From NCBI RefSeq assembly GCF_001766835.1, contig NZ_LKEU01000010.1, positions 124,001-188,000 on the forward strand: a stretch of 64,000 nt of DNA, written 5' to 3'. A model generated the notes under the pieces. That model saw only the letters and a program-made list of their open reading frames with translations. It was not told the DNA's origin and made no database searches. Position numbers and translations under genes: made by a program. Shown here one piece after another: positions 43,026 to 53,297 of this stretch. This DNA is from Acetobacterium wieringae. GTDB taxonomy: Bacteria; Bacillota; Clostridia; Eubacteriales; Eubacteriaceae. The number at the start of each line of letters is the position of its first letter. Position 1 is the first letter of the stretch.

Positions 43026-45335
43026 ATGAAGTATGAAAAAACCTTGGTGTCGAGGATGCTGCTGACAGTTGTTTTGCCTGTTGCTTTTATTTTTCTAGTA
43101 ACCGTTGGCTTATCACTGTATGTCCTGAGCCTGAACTTCGACCAGTATTTTACAATCCCAAACAGCATAATCCTGATTTATGTACTCGGATTGCTTGTCA
43201 TCGTTGGCGTGATTTTAGTGGGTTTTAATAAAACCTCGAACCAAATAACTCAGCTAACTAAAATTGCCAATCGCATCGTTGCCGGTGATGTTGACATAAA
43301 CCTTGAAGCAACGCAGACCCACGACCAGCTGGGTCAATTAGGTTACACCTTAACAGAAATCGCCGGGACTATTAAATCTCAGGCAGATATTACAAGCCGG
43401 ATCGGTGTTGGTGATCTTTCCGTCACGATAACCCCAAAATCCGAAAAAGATCTGCTGGGGAACAGTTTGCAACGTATGCAAACCGCAATGTTAAATCTCG
43501 TCGATTATCTATCAATGCTGCCAGAAAGCATCAAGCCAGGATTTGATTTGGATCAGAAACACACCGATGCTTTGGGGGGTGATTTCAAAAATGCGATCAC
43601 CCGGACCAATCAGGCCATCGAAATACTGGCCTCTGAAAAAGACTTCTTTGCCGCAATCCTGGATGCGATGCCATACCGTGTTACCGCCGTTGACAATGAT
43701 TTGAAGATTACCTTTCTCAATAAAGCGCTGGGTGACTTGATGAAAAAAACCGGCACCGCCAAAAAACGGGAAGATATGTATGGCCACGCCTGTTCCGAGT
43801 GTAATCTTGAGATCTGCAAGACCGAAAATTGTGGCGTTACCGCCTTTAAAAAAAGCGGTCGAACCGAATACCCCTTTGAATTCAAGGGCCGCTATTATCG
43901 CATGGACACGGCTGCTATTCTTGATAAAGATGGCTCTACCATCGGCTATCTGGAAATCTCTCACGATACCACCCCAAATGAAAGCGTCGCCCAGTACACC
44001 AAAAAAGAAGTGCTCCGTTTGGAGCAAAATCTGGAACGATTATCACTCGGGAACCTGGATTTTGATCTAGACATTCAGATACCCGATGAATACACCCATG
44101 CCACCCACGAACAGTTTATGACCATCGAAAAGAACTTAATCTGTGTGAAAGAATCCATTGGCGATCTCATCACCGATGCCACCCAGCTGACCCGAGCCGC
44201 AATCCAGGGTGAACTGGAGATCCGGGCCGATGAAACCCGTTTTAGTGGTTCCTGGCAAAAACTGATAAAGGGCATGAATGGAATCCTAGCAAAAATTTCA
44301 AAACCCATTAACGAAGTGGCAGCAGCATTGGATGATATGTCTGAAGGAAATTTAAACGCCACCGTAACTGGCACCTATAAAGGCCGTTTCGATGCCCTGA
44401 AAACCGCCGTCAACACCATGGGCAGCCGCTTCAGAACGGTCGTAACTGAAATTTCAGCTGTGACTGAAGAAATCGGCAACGGCAATCTGAGCATCGATGA
44501 CATGCGTGTCTACCGAGGCGATTTCAATGCCATTTCTATTTCGCTTAATGCGATTATTAAAAAGTTAAATGATCTCCTTGGTGACATCAACAATGCGGCT
44601 GAACAAGTTAATACCGGTGCCAACCAGATTGCTGACAGTAGTCAATCCTTGGCCCAGGGCTCCACCGAGCAGGCCAGCTCGATTCAGGAGTTAACCGCAT
44701 CCATCGCTGAAATCGCCGACCAGACGAAACACAATGCCGTTGATGCCAATAAGGCCCGAGCATTGGCCGCTGACGTCATGGAAAACGCTGATAAGGGTAC
44801 TACTCAAATGATCAGAATGCAGCAATCGATGATCGACATGAACAAGTCCTCTGATGATATTTCTAAAATTATAAAAGTCATTGATGATATCGCCTTCCAA
44901 ACTAATATTCTGGCGCTCAATGCGGCGGTTGAAGCGGCCCGGGCCGGACAACACGGCAAAGGTTTTGCCGTCGTCGCCGAAGAAGTCCGGACCTTGGCTG
45001 CCCGCAGTGCCGATGCCGCCAAAGAAACTACCGGACTGATCGAAGGGTCCATCCAAAAGGTTCAGGAAGGAACAAAAATTGCCGATGAAACAGCTGCAGC
45101 ACTTGATGAAATTGTCAGTGGCATCGATCAAGTTACCGGTCTGATTGGCAATATTGCCACCGCCTCCAATGAACAGGCCACAGGCATTGCCCAAATCAAC
45201 CTGGGAGTCGAACAAGTTGCCCAGGTTGTTCAGCAGAACTCAGCCACCGCCGAACAAAGTGCCGCTGCCAGTGAAGAATTATCCGGCCAATCGGTTTTAT
45301 TAAAACAGATGATTAATCAATTTCAACTGAGATAA
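43026..45335 (+). CDS. Methyl-accepting chemotaxis protein with Cys-rich PAS domain
   Basis: 769 residues. Two membrane helices (~10-35 and ~45-62) with almost no loop between, so there is no periplasmic sensor. HAMP-like segments follow ([20 protein letters not shown]), then a PAS domain (~200-310) with four cysteines, [14 protein letters not shown] (C256, C259, C264, C269), a further HAMP repeat ([20 protein letters not shown]), and the signalling domain with hairpin [19 protein letters not shown] (~625). It probably senses an intracellular signal, perhaps redox or a metal, and controls CheA. No che genes are nearby. Confidence 0.92.
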   Translation: MKYEKTLVSRMLLTVVLPVAFIFLVTVGLSLYVLSLNFDQYFTIPNSIILIYVLGLLVIVGVILVGFNKTSNQITQLTKIANRIVAGDVDINLEATQTHDQLGQLGYTLTEIAGTIKSQADITSRIGVGDLSVTITPKSEKDLLGNSLQRMQTAMLNLVDYLSMLPESIKPGFDLDQKHTDALGGDFKNAITRTNQAIEILASEKDFFAAILDAMPYRVTAVDNDLKITFLNKALGDLMKKTGTAKKREDMYGHACSECNLEICKTENCGVTAFKKSGRTEYPFEFKGRYYRMDTAAILDKDGSTIGYLEISHDTTPNESVAQYTKKEVLRLEQNLERLSLGNLDFDLDIQIPDEYTHATHEQFMTIEKNLICVKESIGDLITDATQLTRAAIQGELEIRADETRFSGSWQKLIKGMNGILAKISKPINEVAAALDDMSEGNLNATVTGTYKGRFDALKTAVNTMGSRFRTVVTEISAVTEEIGNGNLSIDDMRVYRGDFNAISISLNAIIKKLNDLLGDINNAAEQVNTGANQIADSSQSLAQGSTEQASSIQELTASIAEIADQTKHNAVDANKARALAADVMENADKGTTQMIRMQQSMIDMNKSSDDISKIIKVIDDIAFQTNILALNAAVEAARAGQHGKGFAVVAEEVRTLAARSADAAKETTGLIEGSIQKVQEGTKIADETAAALDEIVSGIDQVTGLIGNIATASNEQATGIAQINLGVEQVAQVVQQNSATAEQSAAASEELSGQSVLLKQMINQFQLR

Positions 45336-45363
45336 TCCACAATAATTTGTCAATTACACTACC

Positions 45364-45404
45364 AACGCAAGGCCACCACATTAAGTGGTGGTTTTTGCGT
45401 TGGT
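45364..45404 (+). terminator. Terminator after the chemoreceptor gene
   Basis: CCACCAC-ATTAA-GTGGTGG inner stem with outer AACGCAA/TTGCGTT pairing and T's. Confidence 0.85.
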
Positions 45405-45585
45405 ATGTAATACAAATCAGATAATCTGTAAATCTCTCATTCTAATTAAGGTATCTTTCTTCAGATTGCCGTTCATTCTTGACTTTGTTATGAAAAATCG
45501 CTAGGATATAGCTTAGACAAAGAATCATCATTCGGACTAAAGTATCATCGGGTCTATCACGACGCCTATTTAGGAAGGTAAATTT

Positions 45586-46161
45586 ATGGAAAAAGAAATC
45601 AGTCGCAGAGATCGAAAAAAACGCCAGGTACTCACTACTCTCGTCGATGTGACAATGAAACTGTTTATTGAAAAAGGATTTGCAGAAACAACCATCGCTG
45701 AAATTGCATCGGCTGCAGATATTGGCACGGGCACCTTTTATAATTATTTTCATTCAAAAGAAGATGTTCTGAGATATGTTTTGACAAAAAATCTGGATGA
45801 AACAAAGGACTCCCTGGAAGAACTGAATCGCTCTTCCATGAGTCCTCCGGAAAAAATCTCTCAAATTCTGTTAACCATCGGTAAAATTTTTAAAGAAAAT
45901 CAGCAATTATTTAACTTATGCAATCGCCATCTTTCTCTGATGGGGCCACCCCATGGAACTGAATTTAAAGATATCTTGGTAGCCATAATCCAGGAAGGGC
46001 GAATAAATGGCGATTTCAGAAATGATGTACCCATTGAAATGATCACCGAACTGTTTATGGGTTTAATCAAATCTGCCCTTACCAGTCATGCAAAAATTTC
46101 TTTTGAGGAAAACCTCAACTATAAATTGAAGCTGTTTATGGATGGACTTTTAACAAAATAA
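45586..46161 (+). CDS. TetR family regulator
   Basis: 191 residues behind AGGAAGG. HTH: TLVDVTMKLFIEKGFAETTI then AEIASAADIGTGTFYNYFHS. It stands alone between a terminator and the convergent DUF3786 gene; no target is evident. No clear operator palindrome was found in the 180-base upstream spacer. Confidence 0.9.
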   Translation: MEKEISRRDRKKRQVLTTLVDVTMKLFIEKGFAETTIAEIASAADIGTGTFYNYFHSKEDVLRYVLTKNLDETKDSLEELNRSSMSPPEKISQILLTIGKIFKENQQLFNLCNRHLSLMGPPHGTEFKDILVAIIQEGRINGDFRNDVPIEMITELFMGLIKSALTSHAKISFEENLNYKLKLFMDGLLTK

Positions 46162-46210
46162 GACTGCAATAAAACATGAGCTTGGACTCTCTTTATGATC
46201 CTTACTTTAA

Positions 46211-46840
46211 CTATATTAATCTTTTTAACCCGGCCGCACTGAACAGCCGATTCACCAGATCACCGCCAATACCGATGACGGTTTCCTCATGCGTGAAATC
46301 GGTGATTTTTTCATCAAAAAGAATGGTGGCCTGAGCTGGCAGTTCCTCATCGCCATCCCAAAATAAAAATCGAATTGGCATACAGACAAAGGCCATGGCC
46401 TGAAATCCGGCGTCTGAATTTGGCAACCGTTCAAACCCCAGTTTTTCTGCCACCTCAATCAATTGCTCTGTTTTCCCTTCAAAGGTTTTGGCAAAAGGCA
46501 TCAGGGTTGATTTTTTAAAGGCCGGACTAAATGGTGCTGCACCCCGGAGTTCATGAAGAGGAATAAAATTACCAGAATTTCTTGGTGCTTCTTTCGAAAA
46601 ATAAAACAAATGATAAATAGCTGACTGAGTATAAAAATCCACCTCTTCCTGGGGATTTTCAAGATTATGAATTCTGGCATCCACTCGGTTAATCTCGTAA
46701 TTGACACCAAAATAAGTAATCGGTAAATTATTTTCATTGTATCCGGGCAGTCCTAAGGCCGCATAACGTTCTTCATAGTCAAACTCCAGCGCCTTTAGTC
46801 GCCAATATTCACATACATTTTTATAATTATCTTGTTCCAT
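46211..46840 (-). CDS. DUF3786 protein
   Basis: 209 residues. Pattern of the family: ITYFGVNYEINRVDARIHNL, AIYHLFYFSKEA, FIPLHELRGAAPFSPAFKKS, AFVCMPIRFLFWDGDEELPA and the acidic Asp-Glu site QATILFDEKITDFTHEETVI. Family members occur in anaerobes, often near corrinoid or Fe-S proteins; function unknown. Single gene; a perfect palindrome lies 120 bases upstream. Confidence 0.85.
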   Translation of the reverse strand: MEQDNYKNVCEYWRLKALEFDYEERYAALGLPGYNENNLPITYFGVNYEINRVDARIHNLENPQEEVDFYTQSAIYHLFYFSKEAPRNSGNFIPLHELRGAAPFSPAFKKSTLMPFAKTFEGKTEQLIEVAEKLGFERLPNSDAGFQAMAFVCMPIRFLFWDGDEELPAQATILFDEKITDFTHEETVIGIGGDLVNRLFSAAGLKRLI

Positions 46841-46957
46841 CTTCAGTCTCCTCCATTTTATTTATGCTTAGCATTTACAAAGTAGCAGGAGCTTAACCCG
46901 CTGTTTCGCAATTTATTATTCTTTAATCAGCAATTAACAATTATCTTGAATATATTC

Positions 46958-46979
46958 ATTTATGAATTTATTCATAAAT
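46958..46979. promoter_or_regulatory. Perfect AT-rich palindrome upstream of the DUF3786 gene
   Basis: ATTTATGAAT-TT-ATTCATAAAT. It lies in a 470-base gene-free spacer (46841-47310) and could be a repressor site, though AT-rich palindromes also arise by chance. Confidence 0.5.
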
Positions 46980-47166
46980 ATATTATCTTCATTTCTTTAT
47001 TTTGTCAACAACAATCCATTCAATCACTATCTTTTTCTCATCTCAAAAAACATGCTCCACCGCCGTCACTTGGATGTTTTTTCTTCTTAAAATCATACAA
47101 CGAGTATAACGTTTAGCTATTGATTCTAAATTAATCTTGTCAGATCGGACAAATATTTGCAAAAAG

Positions 47167-47207
47167 AAAAAACAGCCGACTGATATAAAGTCCGCTGTTT
47201 TTTCTTT
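47167..47207. terminator. Bidirectional terminator
   Basis: AAAAAACAGC...GCTGTTTTTT with inner GACT/AGTC pairing; likely ends the gdh transcript (minus strand). Confidence 0.8.
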
Positions 47208-47310
47208 GGGTGAGGTGGATGTTATTACCTTAATAATTTAATCCGTGAACCTTGAAATAAAGTTGAAAAAAGATTTAAATCTTTAACATTTGCTCCTACA
47301 ACCTTTTCCA

Positions 47311-48570
47311 TCAAGGAAAAATACCTTTAATTTCTTCGGCATAGATCAACCGTTTCAGAGCGATGATATAGGCGGCCATCCGCAGTGAACACCGGGATTG
47401 CTGACTTTCTTCGAGAATCTCAATAAAAGCGGCTGACATAATTTTCTCCAGGGTTTTATTGACCTGCTCCCGGTTCCAGGTTAAGATCTGAATATTCTGA
47501 ACCCACTCAAAATAAGAAACAATCACCCCACCGCTGTTAGCAAAAATATCCGGCACCAGTACGATGCCCCGTTCTTCCAATAGCGCATCGGCGGCCACAC
47601 TGGTCGGTCCGTTGGCGCCCTCAATGATATAGGAACATTGCAGCTGCTCGGCATTGTCGGCATTGATCTGGTTCTCCAGCGCTGCCGGAATTAGCACATC
47701 ACATTTGCAGGTCAATACCTCTTCGTGGGAAATATGACGGACCCCCGCTTTCTGATAATCTTTTAACTGCTTACCGGTAAGCTCTAAAAACTCCGATATT
47801 TCATCAGCATCCAAACCGTTTTCGCAGTAAATTCCTCCCGAAACATCACTTAAGGCCACAATTTTACTGCCCCGATGAAAAAGAATCCGGGCGGCATTGC
47901 CACCGACATTGCCCATCCCTGAAATCGCCACGGAGACATCCGCAAGCTTCTTGCCATCCCGCTCCAGAATCAGTTTGGTACTGATGGCGACGCCCCGGCC
48001 AGTGGCCGAATTCCGTCCTTTGGAACCACCCAGCTCCAAGGGTTTTCCGGTGACCACCCCAGGGCAGGGCTTACCTTTTAGCATGCTGTAGGTATCCAGA
48101 ATCCAGGCCATGGTTTGGGAGTTGGTGTTAACGTCTGGTGCTGGAATATCCATATCCGCACCAATTAGCGGTTCGATGGCAAAGGCGTAACGTCTGGTCA
48201 GTTTGCGCAGTTCCCGTTGAGAAAGCGTATTGGGATCAACCCGCACCCCACCTTTAGCCCCACCGTAGGGAATATTAACGACTGCACATTTTAACGACAT
48301 CCAGGTGGCCAGGGCCTTGACTTCATTTAAATTACAGTCCTGATGAAAGCGGATCCCGCCTTTAAACGGCCCCCGGATATTGGAATGCTGAACCCGATAG
48401 CCTTCAAAAACCTGGACTCTTCCATCATCCATTTCTACCGGCAAATAGACCTTTGTTTCCCTTTGGGGGTTTTTGATGATATCAAACATATACTGATTCA
48501 TCCCGCCAATTTCCATTGCCTCTGTCATTACATCTACCACGTTCGAATAGGGATCATAGAATTCGCTCAT
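47311..48570 (-). CDS. gdhA: Glutamate dehydrogenase
   Basis: 419 residues, typical of the hexameric ~45-kDa class. Motifs: GGIRFHQDCNLNEVKALATW (substrate region), VNIPYGGAKGGVRVDP with the catalytic Lys, DIPAPDVNT, the NAD(P)-binding GMGNVGGNAARIL, and IIEGANGPT. Interconverts glutamate and 2-oxoglutarate plus ammonia. Divergent from an Lrp-type regulator that probably controls it. A Leu/Val dehydrogenase is less likely given length and motifs. Confidence 0.93.
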   Translation of the reverse strand: MSEFYDPYSNVVDVMTEAMEIGGMNQYMFDIIKNPQRETKVYLPVEMDDGRVQVFEGYRVQHSNIRGPFKGGIRFHQDCNLNEVKALATWMSLKCAVVNIPYGGAKGGVRVDPNTLSQRELRKLTRRYAFAIEPLIGADMDIPAPDVNTNSQTMAWILDTYSMLKGKPCPGVVTGKPLELGGSKGRNSATGRGVAISTKLILERDGKKLADVSVAISGMGNVGGNAARILFHRGSKIVALSDVSGGIYCENGLDADEISEFLELTGKQLKDYQKAGVRHISHEEVLTCKCDVLIPAALENQINADNAEQLQCSYIIEGANGPTSVAADALLEERGIVLVPDIFANSGGVIVSYFEWVQNIQILTWNREQVNKTLEKIMSAAFIEILEESQQSRCSLRMAAYIIALKRLIYAEEIKGIFP

Positions 48571-48738
48571 ACACTTGTCTCCTGCTTATAATTTGTTGCG
48601 GCACATCAACTGAAAACAATCATAAACTTAAAGCATTTACATTGTCAATCACTCAACACAAAACGATGATACCTAATTATTTTAAGTGTATTCACCTAAT
48701 TTAAAAAGTTTATTCACTTCTTTACTTAATTTAATTAT

Positions 48739-48754
48739 GTTACAATATTGTAAC
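48739..48754. promoter_or_regulatory. Perfect 16-bp palindrome between gdhA and lrp
   Basis: GTTACAATATTGTAAC, 67 bases before the lrp start, in the shared intergenic region; it overlaps a likely -10 (TACAAT). Candidate Lrp operator. Confidence 0.65.
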
Positions 48755-48820
48755 AAACATCGACTATTTTACACCAATAATCCATTTTCAATTATTTTCA
48801 ATAATTCAGGAGGCTAAATA

Positions 48821-49276
48821 ATGAAAAACAAACAATTGGACGCCATCGATCTGCAGATATTAAATCTGCTCCAGAAAAACGGCCGGATCTCAATCAAAGA
48901 ACTGGCCGCTCAGGTCTATCTCTCCTCACCGGCGGTTTCTTCCCGGATCGAACAACTGGAAAAGAATAATTATATTAGCGGCTATCAGGCGGTAGTGAAT
49001 CCCATCAAAATGGGCTATCATATCAAGGCTTTTGTCAATCTGGAGGTTGAACCGATCCGCAAAAAAGAGTTTTATCCCTACATTCAAACCTGCAACAACG
49101 TTATTGAAAGCAATTGTGTCACCGGTGATTATTCGATGCTACTGGAAGTTCTTTTCCCCAGCACCAGCGAATTGGACAGCTTCATCGGCGAACTGCAACG
49201 ATTCGGCCGAACTAAAACCCTGATTGTCTTTTCGACTTCGGTGGAGCATCGGGGGATTGAGTTTGCTTTGGAATAA
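48821..49276 (+). CDS. Lrp/AsnC family regulator
   Basis: 151 residues. HTH: LDAIDLQILNLLQKNGRISI then KELAAQVYLSSPAVSSRIEQ; the C-terminal RAM domain (GYHIKAFVNLEVEP, CVTGDYSMLLEVLF) binds amino acids. AGGAGG precedes the ATG. Divergent from glutamate dehydrogenase, so it likely adjusts that enzyme to amino-acid supply. Confidence 0.92.
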   Translation: MKNKQLDAIDLQILNLLQKNGRISIKELAAQVYLSSPAVSSRIEQLEKNNYISGYQAVVNPIKMGYHIKAFVNLEVEPIRKKEFYPYIQTCNNVIESNCVTGDYSMLLEVLFPSTSELDSFIGELQRFGRTKTLIVFSTSVEHRGIEFALE

Positions 49277-49310
49277 ATCGGAGGCAAACATTTTGATTGC
49301 CTCCGATCAT
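49276..49310 (+). terminator. Hairpin after lrp
   Basis: Perfect 11-bp stem ATCGGAGGCAA / TTGCCTCCGAT, 9-base loop; no T-run follows, so termination strength is uncertain. Confidence 0.6.
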
Positions 49311-49374
49311 CTGCTGATAAGCCCGTGTTAATTTTTTAAGCCCTTACCATAAGATTTTTTCCGTTAATTTTTAT

Positions 49375-50895
49375 TTATTTAAGCAGCATCTTATTGACCG
49401 CATTAATCAGCGCCAGGGCACTGGCCCGCATCACATCCTGTTCGATGGCTTTACCCGAGAACAACTGGTCATCACAGCGAATCTGGGCGGTGACCTTGCC
49501 CAGACTCCCTTTGCCCCGACTGAGGCTGTTGATCCGGTAATCGATGAGTTCAATGGGCGCCCCGATAGCTTCCATAATCGCTCCATAAAGGGCATCAATA
49601 ACCCCGGATCCGCTGCGGCTGCTCACCACTTCCTGCTCACCTTTTACCAGCCTAACTGTTGCTACTGGTAACCCTCCGGTCACCTGTAGCTGATAATCAA
49701 GTAGCTGCCATAATTCCGGGCTCGTAGCACTGCTGGGAACACCACTGTTTTTTAGCAGCGTCAGCACATCATTATCATAGATTTCTTTTTTGGCATCGGC
49801 CATCGTCAAAAACTGCTGGTAGATGGCTGCCACTGAGACCTCAGGAATATCAAAACCCAGACGCTTTGTGACGTGCATAAACGCATGTCGGCCTGATCTG
49901 GCAGTGAGGACAATTTCCATTGCCGGTGCTCCGATGGTTTGTGGATCCATAATTTCATAAACATCCTTGGATTTGAGCAGCCCATCCTGATGGATTCCCG
50001 AGGAATGAGCAAAGGCATTTTCCCCAGTGATGGCCTTGTTGACCTGAATATCCAAGCCCATGGTGGCACTGACCATCCGGGATGTTTCATAGATTTTTCC
50101 CATATCCACCGTGGTATGTCCGCCATAATAAGCCGGGTGGAGCGAAATCCCCATGACCACTTCTTCCAGTGCGGTATTGCCGGCCCGCTCACCGATTCCG
50201 TTGATAGTGCATTCCACCTTATCGGCACCGTTCTTAACGGCTGCCAGGGTATTGGCAGTGGCCAGACCGGTGTCATTATGACAATGAACACTGAGCATCA
50301 CCTTGGGGTCGAGATTTTTCAGCCGATCATTGATACGATAAATCAGCTTACCGAATTCCTCGGGAATGGCAAAGCCCACCGTATCCGGCACATTGATGAT
50401 GGTGGCACCAGCCTTAACCACCGCTTCAATGGTTTGCCAGAGATACTCAAACTCCGAGCGGCTGGCATCTTCCAACGAGTACTGAACCTGAGGCAGCAGG
50501 CTACTGGCATACTTAACTGCACCAACCCCCATCTCGATAACTTGCTCCGGCGTTTTTCTGAATTTCTTGGCGACGTGAACACCAGATGAACCCAAAACAA
50601 TATGAATCAACGGATTTTCGGCCGCCCGGATACTCTCATAAATGCAATCAATATCTGCTTCCACCGCCCGACCCAGGGCCGCAATCCAGACGTCCTGGCC
50701 GATTTTTCGGCTAATCGCCCGAACGGCCTCAAAATCCCCCTGGGATGACGACGGAAAGCCTACCTCCATCATATCGACCTTCATTTTGGCAATCTGCTGG
50801 GCCACCTCCAGCTTTTCGGCCAGATTCAATTTGGCCCCCGGCACCTGCTCACCATCTCTTAAGGTGGTGTCAAAAACATAAATTTTTCGTGACAT
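49375..50895 (-). CDS. leuA: 2-isopropylmalate synthase
   Basis: 506 residues from the ATG at 50895 (AAAGGAG upstream); an earlier in-frame ATG at 50982 lies within the T-box terminator. Catalytic barrel motifs: [51 protein letters not shown] and the flexible-region HSSGIHQDG. The C-terminal third is the LeuA regulatory domain (feedback by leucine). Catalyses the first committed step to leucine. Single gene controlled by a leucine-type T-box; leuBCD are not in the window. Citramalate or homocitrate synthase are less likely. Confidence 0.9.
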   Translation of the reverse strand: MSRKIYVFDTTLRDGEQVPGAKLNLAEKLEVAQQIAKMKVDMMEVGFPSSSQGDFEAVRAISRKIGQDVWIAALGRAVEADIDCIYESIRAAENPLIHIVLGSSGVHVAKKFRKTPEQVIEMGVGAVKYASSLLPQVQYSLEDASRSEFEYLWQTIEAVVKAGATIINVPDTVGFAIPEEFGKLIYRINDRLKNLDPKVMLSVHCHNDTGLATANTLAAVKNGADKVECTINGIGERAGNTALEEVVMGISLHPAYYGGHTTVDMGKIYETSRMVSATMGLDIQVNKAITGENAFAHSSGIHQDGLLKSKDVYEIMDPQTIGAPAMEIVLTARSGRHAFMHVTKRLGFDIPEVSVAAIYQQFLTMADAKKEIYDNDVLTLLKNSGVPSSATSPELWQLLDYQLQVTGGLPVATVRLVKGEQEVVSSRSGSGVIDALYGAIMEAIGAPIELIDYRINSLSRGKGSLGKVTAQIRCDDQLFSGKAIEQDVMRASALALINAVNKMLLK

Positions 50896-50924
50896 ACTCT
50901 TTCTCCTTTTATGAATTTTGGGTA

Positions 50925-51335
50925 AAAAAAGCTCCCTTATCATCTCAATCAGAGACGAAAAGGGAGCTTTCCGCGGTACCACTCTTATTCACACAGAAGA
51001 CTGCATGCACTTTATCGATACCCTTTACTGCCCCTGAAGATTCTTTTTCGTCTAAAATTAGTGTATAAAAAAACGCCTGTCTCAAACGAGACAGACGAAA
51101 AATCTGCTATACCACTCTTTTTATAAATCTTCAATACGGGCTTAATAAAACCGATATCCATCCCCTGTAACGGTGGGCTTCCGTCTTAACCTACTTTTTG
51201 CTGATTTTTCAGCACTGTTTCAGCAAGCAACTCCGAGGTGAGTTCATCATCTTCTGATTTCTGCTTCACACCACCCAGCAGATCTCTGCAAATCATCCAA
51301 CAACTACTATTCCGCATCAACGTCTTTTTGATATT
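50925..51335 (-). promoter_or_regulatory. Leucine T-box leader with two antiterminator/terminator units
   Basis: On the minus strand a stem I region (AGTAGTTGG, GGTGGTGTGAAGC) carries the specifier context GAACTCACCTCGGAG, with CTC (Leu) as likely specifier codon. A first T-box bulge, GAGTGGTATAGCAG (~51104-51117), precedes a terminator GTCTGTCTC/GAGACAGGC plus T7 (51068-51090). Then, without a second full stem I, a canonical GAGTGGTACCGCGG (~50971-50984) precedes a terminator AAAGCTCCC/GGGAGCTTT plus T's (50928-50975). Uncharged tRNA-Leu should allow read-through into leuA. Confidence 0.88.
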
Positions 51336-51341
51336 TTGTTT

Positions 51342-51370
51342 ATCATAAACGAATCAAACCCGTTTGTCAA
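51342..51370 (-). promoter_or_regulatory. leuA promoter
   Basis: TTGACA (51365-51370), 17 bp, TATGAT (51342-51347), placing the start of the T-box RNA near 51335. Confidence 0.8.
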
Positions 51371-51383
51371 CCCAATAAAAAAG

Positions 51384-51410
51384 AAAAAGCAGCCGTTTAT
51401 AAACAGCTGC
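51384..51410 (-). terminator. Terminator of the glycine operon
   Basis: GCAGCTGTTTATAAACGGCTGC hairpin followed on the minus strand by TTTTTCTTTTTT. The 235 bases between it and the sdaAA stop hold no gene. Confidence 0.85.
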
Positions 51411-51645
51411 CAATGATAGTGAAGTGAAAAAAGATGTCGAAACTTTTCTCACTTCACAAATTATAAATTGTTAAGCTTAACTTTCTCTGTAACTTTTCAT
51501 TTATTTAAGCAGATGTTAAAGAAAGATGAAAGACAATGCTCTTTATTTCTAAAAACGCCCAATCTTTTTACACCGCCATCCATGCCATGTCTGGTTGTAA
51601 TCTGATTGCCTGCTTGTCCGTTACACATAATGATCCCGGCCAGAA

Positions 51646-52521
51646 TTAGCGGAAAATCTCCCGGGCCATTTTCTTCGCTGTGGGGGTGTCGGCCAGTCCG
51701 CCTTCTGCCGTTTCTTTGAGCGTTTTCGGCATCGCATCCCCAATGTCTTTCATGGCGGCAATCACCTCATCCACCGGGATGACACTCTCAATACCCGCCA
51801 GGGCCATTTCTGCAGCAATCAGGGCATTGGCCGCCCCGCTGGCATTGCGCTTGACACAGGGCACTTCGACCAGCCCGGCCACCGGATCACAGACCAGCCC
51901 CAGTACGCTTTTTATGGCAATGGCACAGGCATGGGCGCACATTTGCGGGGTACCGCCCATCAGCTCAACCGCTGCCGCTGCAGCCATCGCCGCGGCACTG
52001 CCGCATTCGGCCTGACAGCCACCTTCAGCCCCGGATATACTGGCTTTTTTGGCAATTACCATACCCAACCCGGCGGCGGTAAAAAGACTCATCACCACCT
52101 GCTCTTCTGTTAAATCGTATGCTTCTTTCAAGGTCAGCAAAACGGCCGGAATGATCCCGCAGGAACCAGCGGTAGGGGCTGCCACAATTCGCCCCATACA
52201 GGCATTCACTTCGGCAATGGCCAGGGCCTTAGCCAGCGTTTCGCTGAGCACCATCCCGCCGAGGGACTGGCCGGCATGAATGGCTTGTTTCATTTTAAGC
52301 GCATCCCCGCCACTCAAACCACTGGCTGACTTACTCCCGCTGTTTATGCCTTTACTTGCGGCTTCGGCCATCACCTGCAGGCTTTTATTCATTTCTTCGA
52401 TCAGGTCTTGCTGGGATCTTTCCATCTGCAGCGCCTGATCGGCCAGAACCAAGGCCGAAATAGGTTTTCCTTTTTTTGTCGCCTTGTCTGCCAGTTCCTG
52501 TACAGAATCATAACTTATCAT
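51646..52521 (-). CDS. sdaAA: L-serine dehydratase, Fe-S type, alpha subunit
   Basis: 291 residues. Deaminates serine to pyruvate with a [4Fe-4S] cluster. Motifs: SKSASGLSGGDALKMKQA, cluster and active-site stretch VNACMGRIVAAPTAGSCGII, GAEGGCQAECGSAAAMAAAA and VCDPVAGLVEVPCVKRNA. It follows sdaAB by 8 bases and closes the glycine operon, so serine made from glycine and methylene-THF would be drained to pyruvate. Confidence 0.95.
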   Translation of the reverse strand: MISYDSVQELADKATKKGKPISALVLADQALQMERSQQDLIEEMNKSLQVMAEAASKGINSGSKSASGLSGGDALKMKQAIHAGQSLGGMVLSETLAKALAIAEVNACMGRIVAAPTAGSCGIIPAVLLTLKEAYDLTEEQVVMSLFTAAGLGMVIAKKASISGAEGGCQAECGSAAAMAAAAAVELMGGTPQMCAHACAIAIKSVLGLVCDPVAGLVEVPCVKRNASGAANALIAAEMALAGIESVIPVDEVIAAMKDIGDAMPKTLKETAEGGLADTPTAKKMAREIFR

Positions 52522-52529
52522 CTTCGCTC

Positions 52530-53192
52530 CTAATAGATTGGTTTGATTAAAACCGCCTTTTTTACAGAGTTCACCGCTTCAATTAAACTGACCAGTTCTT
52601 CGTTAATGGCCTGGTCGGTTTCAATCACCATCATTGCTTCACCGCCTCGTTGGGAACGATACATGTTCATCTCGGCAATGTTGATCCCCTGATCAGCCAG
52701 CAAATTGGTCACTGCCGCGATCATTCCCGGCGTATCATGATGGGGTACCAGCAGGGTGTAATATTCGCCGTTAAATTTTACATTGATCTCATTGATCCGG
52801 TTGACCATAATTCGGCCACCACCCACCGATGATCCCTGGACAATGGTTTTTTTGCCCTGTGAATCAACCGCTGCAATCAGAGCCGTATTGGGATGAACCG
52901 CTTTGTTGCCGGATTTTTTAAATTTAAAGGCCATGCCCAGGTCCCGGGCCAGCTCCAGACTGTCTTTGATGCGTTCATCATCCGGAGCCATCCCCAATAA
53001 GCCAGCAATAATTGCCTTATCGGTACCGTGGCCCTTATAGGTTTGGGCAAACGAACCATAGAGCTCAATCGTCACCATCGCCGGCTGACCACCGGACACC
53101 GCCCGGGCGATTTTTCCGATCCGCACTGCTCCGGCCGTATGGGAACTGGAGGGGCCCACCATAATCGGTCCAATAATATCAAATACATTCAT
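52530..53192 (-). CDS. sdaAB: L-serine dehydratase, Fe-S type, beta subunit
   Basis: 220 residues. N-terminal substrate domain: FDIIGPIMVGPSSSHTAGAV and SFAQTYKGHGTDKAIIAGLL. The C-terminal ACT domain (VPHHDTPGMIAAVTNLLADQ) may sense serine or another amino acid. Pairs with SdaAA encoded next. It lies 105 bases after gcvPB with no terminator visible between, so read-through from the glycine-responsive promoter is likely. Confidence 0.94.
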   Translation of the reverse strand: MNVFDIIGPIMVGPSSSHTAGAVRIGKIARAVSGGQPAMVTIELYGSFAQTYKGHGTDKAIIAGLLGMAPDDERIKDSLELARDLGMAFKFKKSGNKAVHPNTALIAAVDSQGKKTIVQGSSVGGGRIMVNRINEINVKFNGEYYTLLVPHHDTPGMIAAVTNLLADQGINIAEMNMYRSQRGGEAMMVIETDQAINEELVSLIEAVNSVKKAVLIKPIY

Positions 53193-53297
53193 CCCAACCT
53201 CGCTCTTTCGGCATCAGCCAGACTTTTAACCACCAATCCCCAAGGACGTCATCGGCTATTCTTATCTCTTTTTACCCCTAACCACTTTTTTTAAGCA

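Noticed and set aside
50896..50982. Upstream extension of leuA to the ATG at 50982
   Set aside because: It would translate the T-box terminator hairpin; the ATG at 50895 has a proper ribosome binding site.
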